Below, one piece after another: positions 5,276-6,329 of a stretch of DNA of 6,329 bases. The notes under the pieces are model-generated. The model saw nothing but the letters and a program-made list of their open reading frames with translations, ran no database searches and had not been told where the DNA came from. This DNA comes from CAYSWF01 sp964562905 (GTDB taxonomy: Bacteria; Patescibacteriota; Andersenbacteria; UBA10190), in contig CAZLVG010000054.1 of assembly GCA_964562905.1 (NCBI GenBank), forward strand, positions 1-6,329. The letters run 5' to 3'. Both the position numbers and the translations under genes were made by a program. How positions within the stretch are numbered: position 1 is the stretch's first letter; every line of letters starts with the position of its first letter.

Positions 5276-6280
5276 ATGCCGGTGAGAATAGCCATTAACG
5301 GGTTCGGGCGCATAGGGCGGGCGGCTTTCAAGCTGGCCCTGGAACATCAGGACGCTGACTTGGTAGCTATCAACGACTTGGGGGATATACACAATCTGGT
5401 TTACCTGCTGAAGTACGATTCCGTTTACGGGCGGTACGGCCGGGAAGTAGCTGCGGCGGACGGCGAGCTGGTGGCCGGCGGCGACCGCGTAGCCGTGTTG
5501 AGCGAGCCAGAACCGGCCAAACTGCCTTGGAAAGACATGGCCGTGGACGTGGTCATAGAGTCAACGGGTGTTTTTACGGAAAAAGAGAAAGCTTATGGCC
5601 ATATAAAAGCGGGAACCAAACATGTTATTATCTCTGCCCCCACCAAAAGCGAAGAGGTATCCACGGTAGTGCTGGGAGTCAACGACGATAAGGTAAAAGG
5701 CAGGAAAATCGTGTCCAATGCTTCCTGCACCACTAATTGCGCCGCGTCGGTGGCGGCGGTTATGGAAAACGCGTTTGGCGTTGAAAAAGCCCTGCTGACC
5801 ACAGCCCACGCTTACACCGCCACCCAGAGCCTGGTAGACGGCCCTAATAATAAAGATCTCCGGCGCGGACGGGCGGCGGCGGTTAACATGGTACCTGCCG
5901 CCACCGGCGCGGCTGTTGCTACTACCAAGGCCATGCCGCAACTGGAGGGTAAATTTGACGGCGTAGCCCTGCGCGTGCCGCTGCCGGTAGTCTCCATATG
6001 TGACTTCAGTTTCCTACTCAAGAGAGGGACCACGGTGGAGGAGGTGCGACAAGCGTTTAAGGAAGCGGCTGAAAACCCGATTTACAGGGGAGTTATCGCC
6101 GTCACGGAGGAGCCGGTGGTGTCCAGTGACTTTATCGGCGATCCCCACTCGGCCGTGGTGGACCTGCCCATGACGCGGGTGGTCGGCGGGGATTTAGTGA
6201 AGGTGATGGCCTGGTACGACAACGAGTGGGGATATTCCAACCGGCTGGTGGAGGCAGCCATTAAAATGGCGGGACAGTAA
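5276..6280 (+). CDS. gap: Type I glyceraldehyde-3-phosphate dehydrogenase
   Basis: This cytoplasmic enzyme oxidises and phosphorylates glyceraldehyde 3-phosphate to 1,3-bisphosphoglycerate with NAD(P)+. At 334 residues it has normal length. INGFGRIGR (7-15) is the Rossmann-fold dinucleotide loop. D34 in AINDL (31-35) and P190 in the DGP segment favour NAD over NADP. SNASCTTNC (147-155) contains the catalytic C151, H178 in TTAHAY is its partner, and AAVNMVPAATGAA (201-213) and WYDNEWGYSNR (313-323) are standard phosphate-binding and C-terminal blocks. The usual RVPTPNVS segment reads RVPLPVVS (233-240). The ATG at 5276 is chosen because the family begins MxVRIAINGFGRIGR; an in-frame TTG at 5264 would add only four residues. 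There is no Shine-Dalgarno site. A 94-base gap before it, the largest in the cluster, may hold a promoter, but I find no convincing -35/-10 pair. Confidence 0.97.
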   Translation: MPVRIAINGFGRIGRAAFKLALEHQDADLVAINDLGDIHNLVYLLKYDSVYGRYGREVAAADGELVAGGDRVAVLSEPEPAKLPWKDMAVDVVIESTGVFTEKEKAYGHIKAGTKHVIISAPTKSEEVSTVVLGVNDDKVKGRKIVSNASCTTNCAASVAAVMENAFGVEKALLTTAHAYTATQSLVDGPNNKDLRRGRAAAVNMVPAATGAAVATTKAMPQLEGKFDGVALRVPLPVVSICDFSFLLKRGTTVEEVRQAFKEAAENPIYRGVIAVTEEPVVSSDFIGDPHSAVVDLPMTRVVGGDLVKVMAWYDNEWGYSNRLVEAAIKMAGQ

Positions 6281-6286
6281 GCAGGA

Positions 6287-6305
6287 CTTGCGCCTTTGAG
6301 GCAAG
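6287..6305 (+). terminator. Possible weak hairpin after gap
   Basis: CTTGC (6287-6291) can pair with GCAAG (6301-6305) around a 9-base loop, or GCCT (6292-6295) with AGGC (6299-6302) plus an outer CTT/AAG helix and a two-base bulge. It begins six bases after the gap stop, which suits a transcript end, but no T-run follows, so an intrinsic terminator is unproven. Confidence 0.3.
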
Positions 6306-6310
6306 CGAAT

Positions 6311-6329
6311 CGTAACTCGTAACTCGTAA
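6311..6329 (+). repeat. 7-bp tandem repeat CGTAACT, running off the window edge
   Basis: The unit CGTAACT occurs twice in full (6311-6317, 6318-6324), followed by a partial copy CGTAA (6325-6329) that is cut by the window end. The copies are identical. It lies in intergenic DNA right after the gap hairpin. The array may continue beyond the window; its function is unknown. Confidence 0.75.

Noticed and set aside
1..6329. CRISPR arrays, tRNA or rRNA genes, insertion sequences, toxin-antitoxin or phage genes
   Set aside because: No spaced direct repeats, no tRNA-like cloverleaf or conserved rRNA segments, and no transposase, integrase or phage-like proteins are visible; nearly all sequence is taken up by housekeeping genes.

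Overview
This 6.3 kb window is a densely packed bacterial gene block. Seven complete genes all lie on the + strand, with gaps of 4 to about 95 bases and no coding evidence on the minus strand. TAA, TGA and TAG all act as stops, so the standard bacterial code applies. Base composition looks like mid-50s percent GC by eye. The protein style, the weak or missing Shine-Dalgarno sites in front of most genes, and the pairing of a class II aldolase with a ribokinase-like PfkB kinase are reminiscent of Candidate Phyla Radiation (Patescibacteria) genomes. That placement is an inference from sequence feel; no marker gene in the window proves it.

Layout. Bases 1-111 hold what may be the last codons of an upstream gene, a perfect 10-bp stem-loop, and an extended -10 promoter placed so that transcription would begin at or next to the first ATG. 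Bases 112-2480 encode three proteins in a tight run: a family 2 glycosyltransferase of the polyprenyl-phosphate sugar transferase type, a GalT-like hexose-1-phosphate uridylyltransferase (HIT fold, HPHxQ motif), and a small membrane protein of the COG2426 'small multidrug export' family that overlaps galT by 4 bases. Bases 2506-6280 encode four sugar-phosphate enzymes: triosephosphate isomerase, class II fructose-bisphosphate aldolase, a PfkB-family sugar kinase and glyceraldehyde-3-phosphate dehydrogenase. The window ends with a short hairpin and a 7-bp tandem repeat (unit CGTAACT) that runs off the edge.

How the genes fit together. Aldolase, TIM and GAPDH are consecutive steps of central glycolysis or gluconeogenesis. 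The kinase between aldolase and GAPDH sits where a 6-phosphofructokinase would be expected, but its substrate cannot be read from the sequence. Phosphoglycerate kinase, the usual partner of gap, is not here. GalT and the glycosyltransferase suggest that the same transcription unit links sugar-phosphate metabolism to nucleotide sugars and surface glycans.

I see no clearly new multi-gene system. The points most worth a second look are two promoter-like sites that predict leaderless or nearly leaderless mRNAs, a TIM that has replaced all four members of a normally conserved salt-bridge cluster, the PfkB kinase as a candidate phosphofructokinase, and the tandem repeat at the 3' edge.
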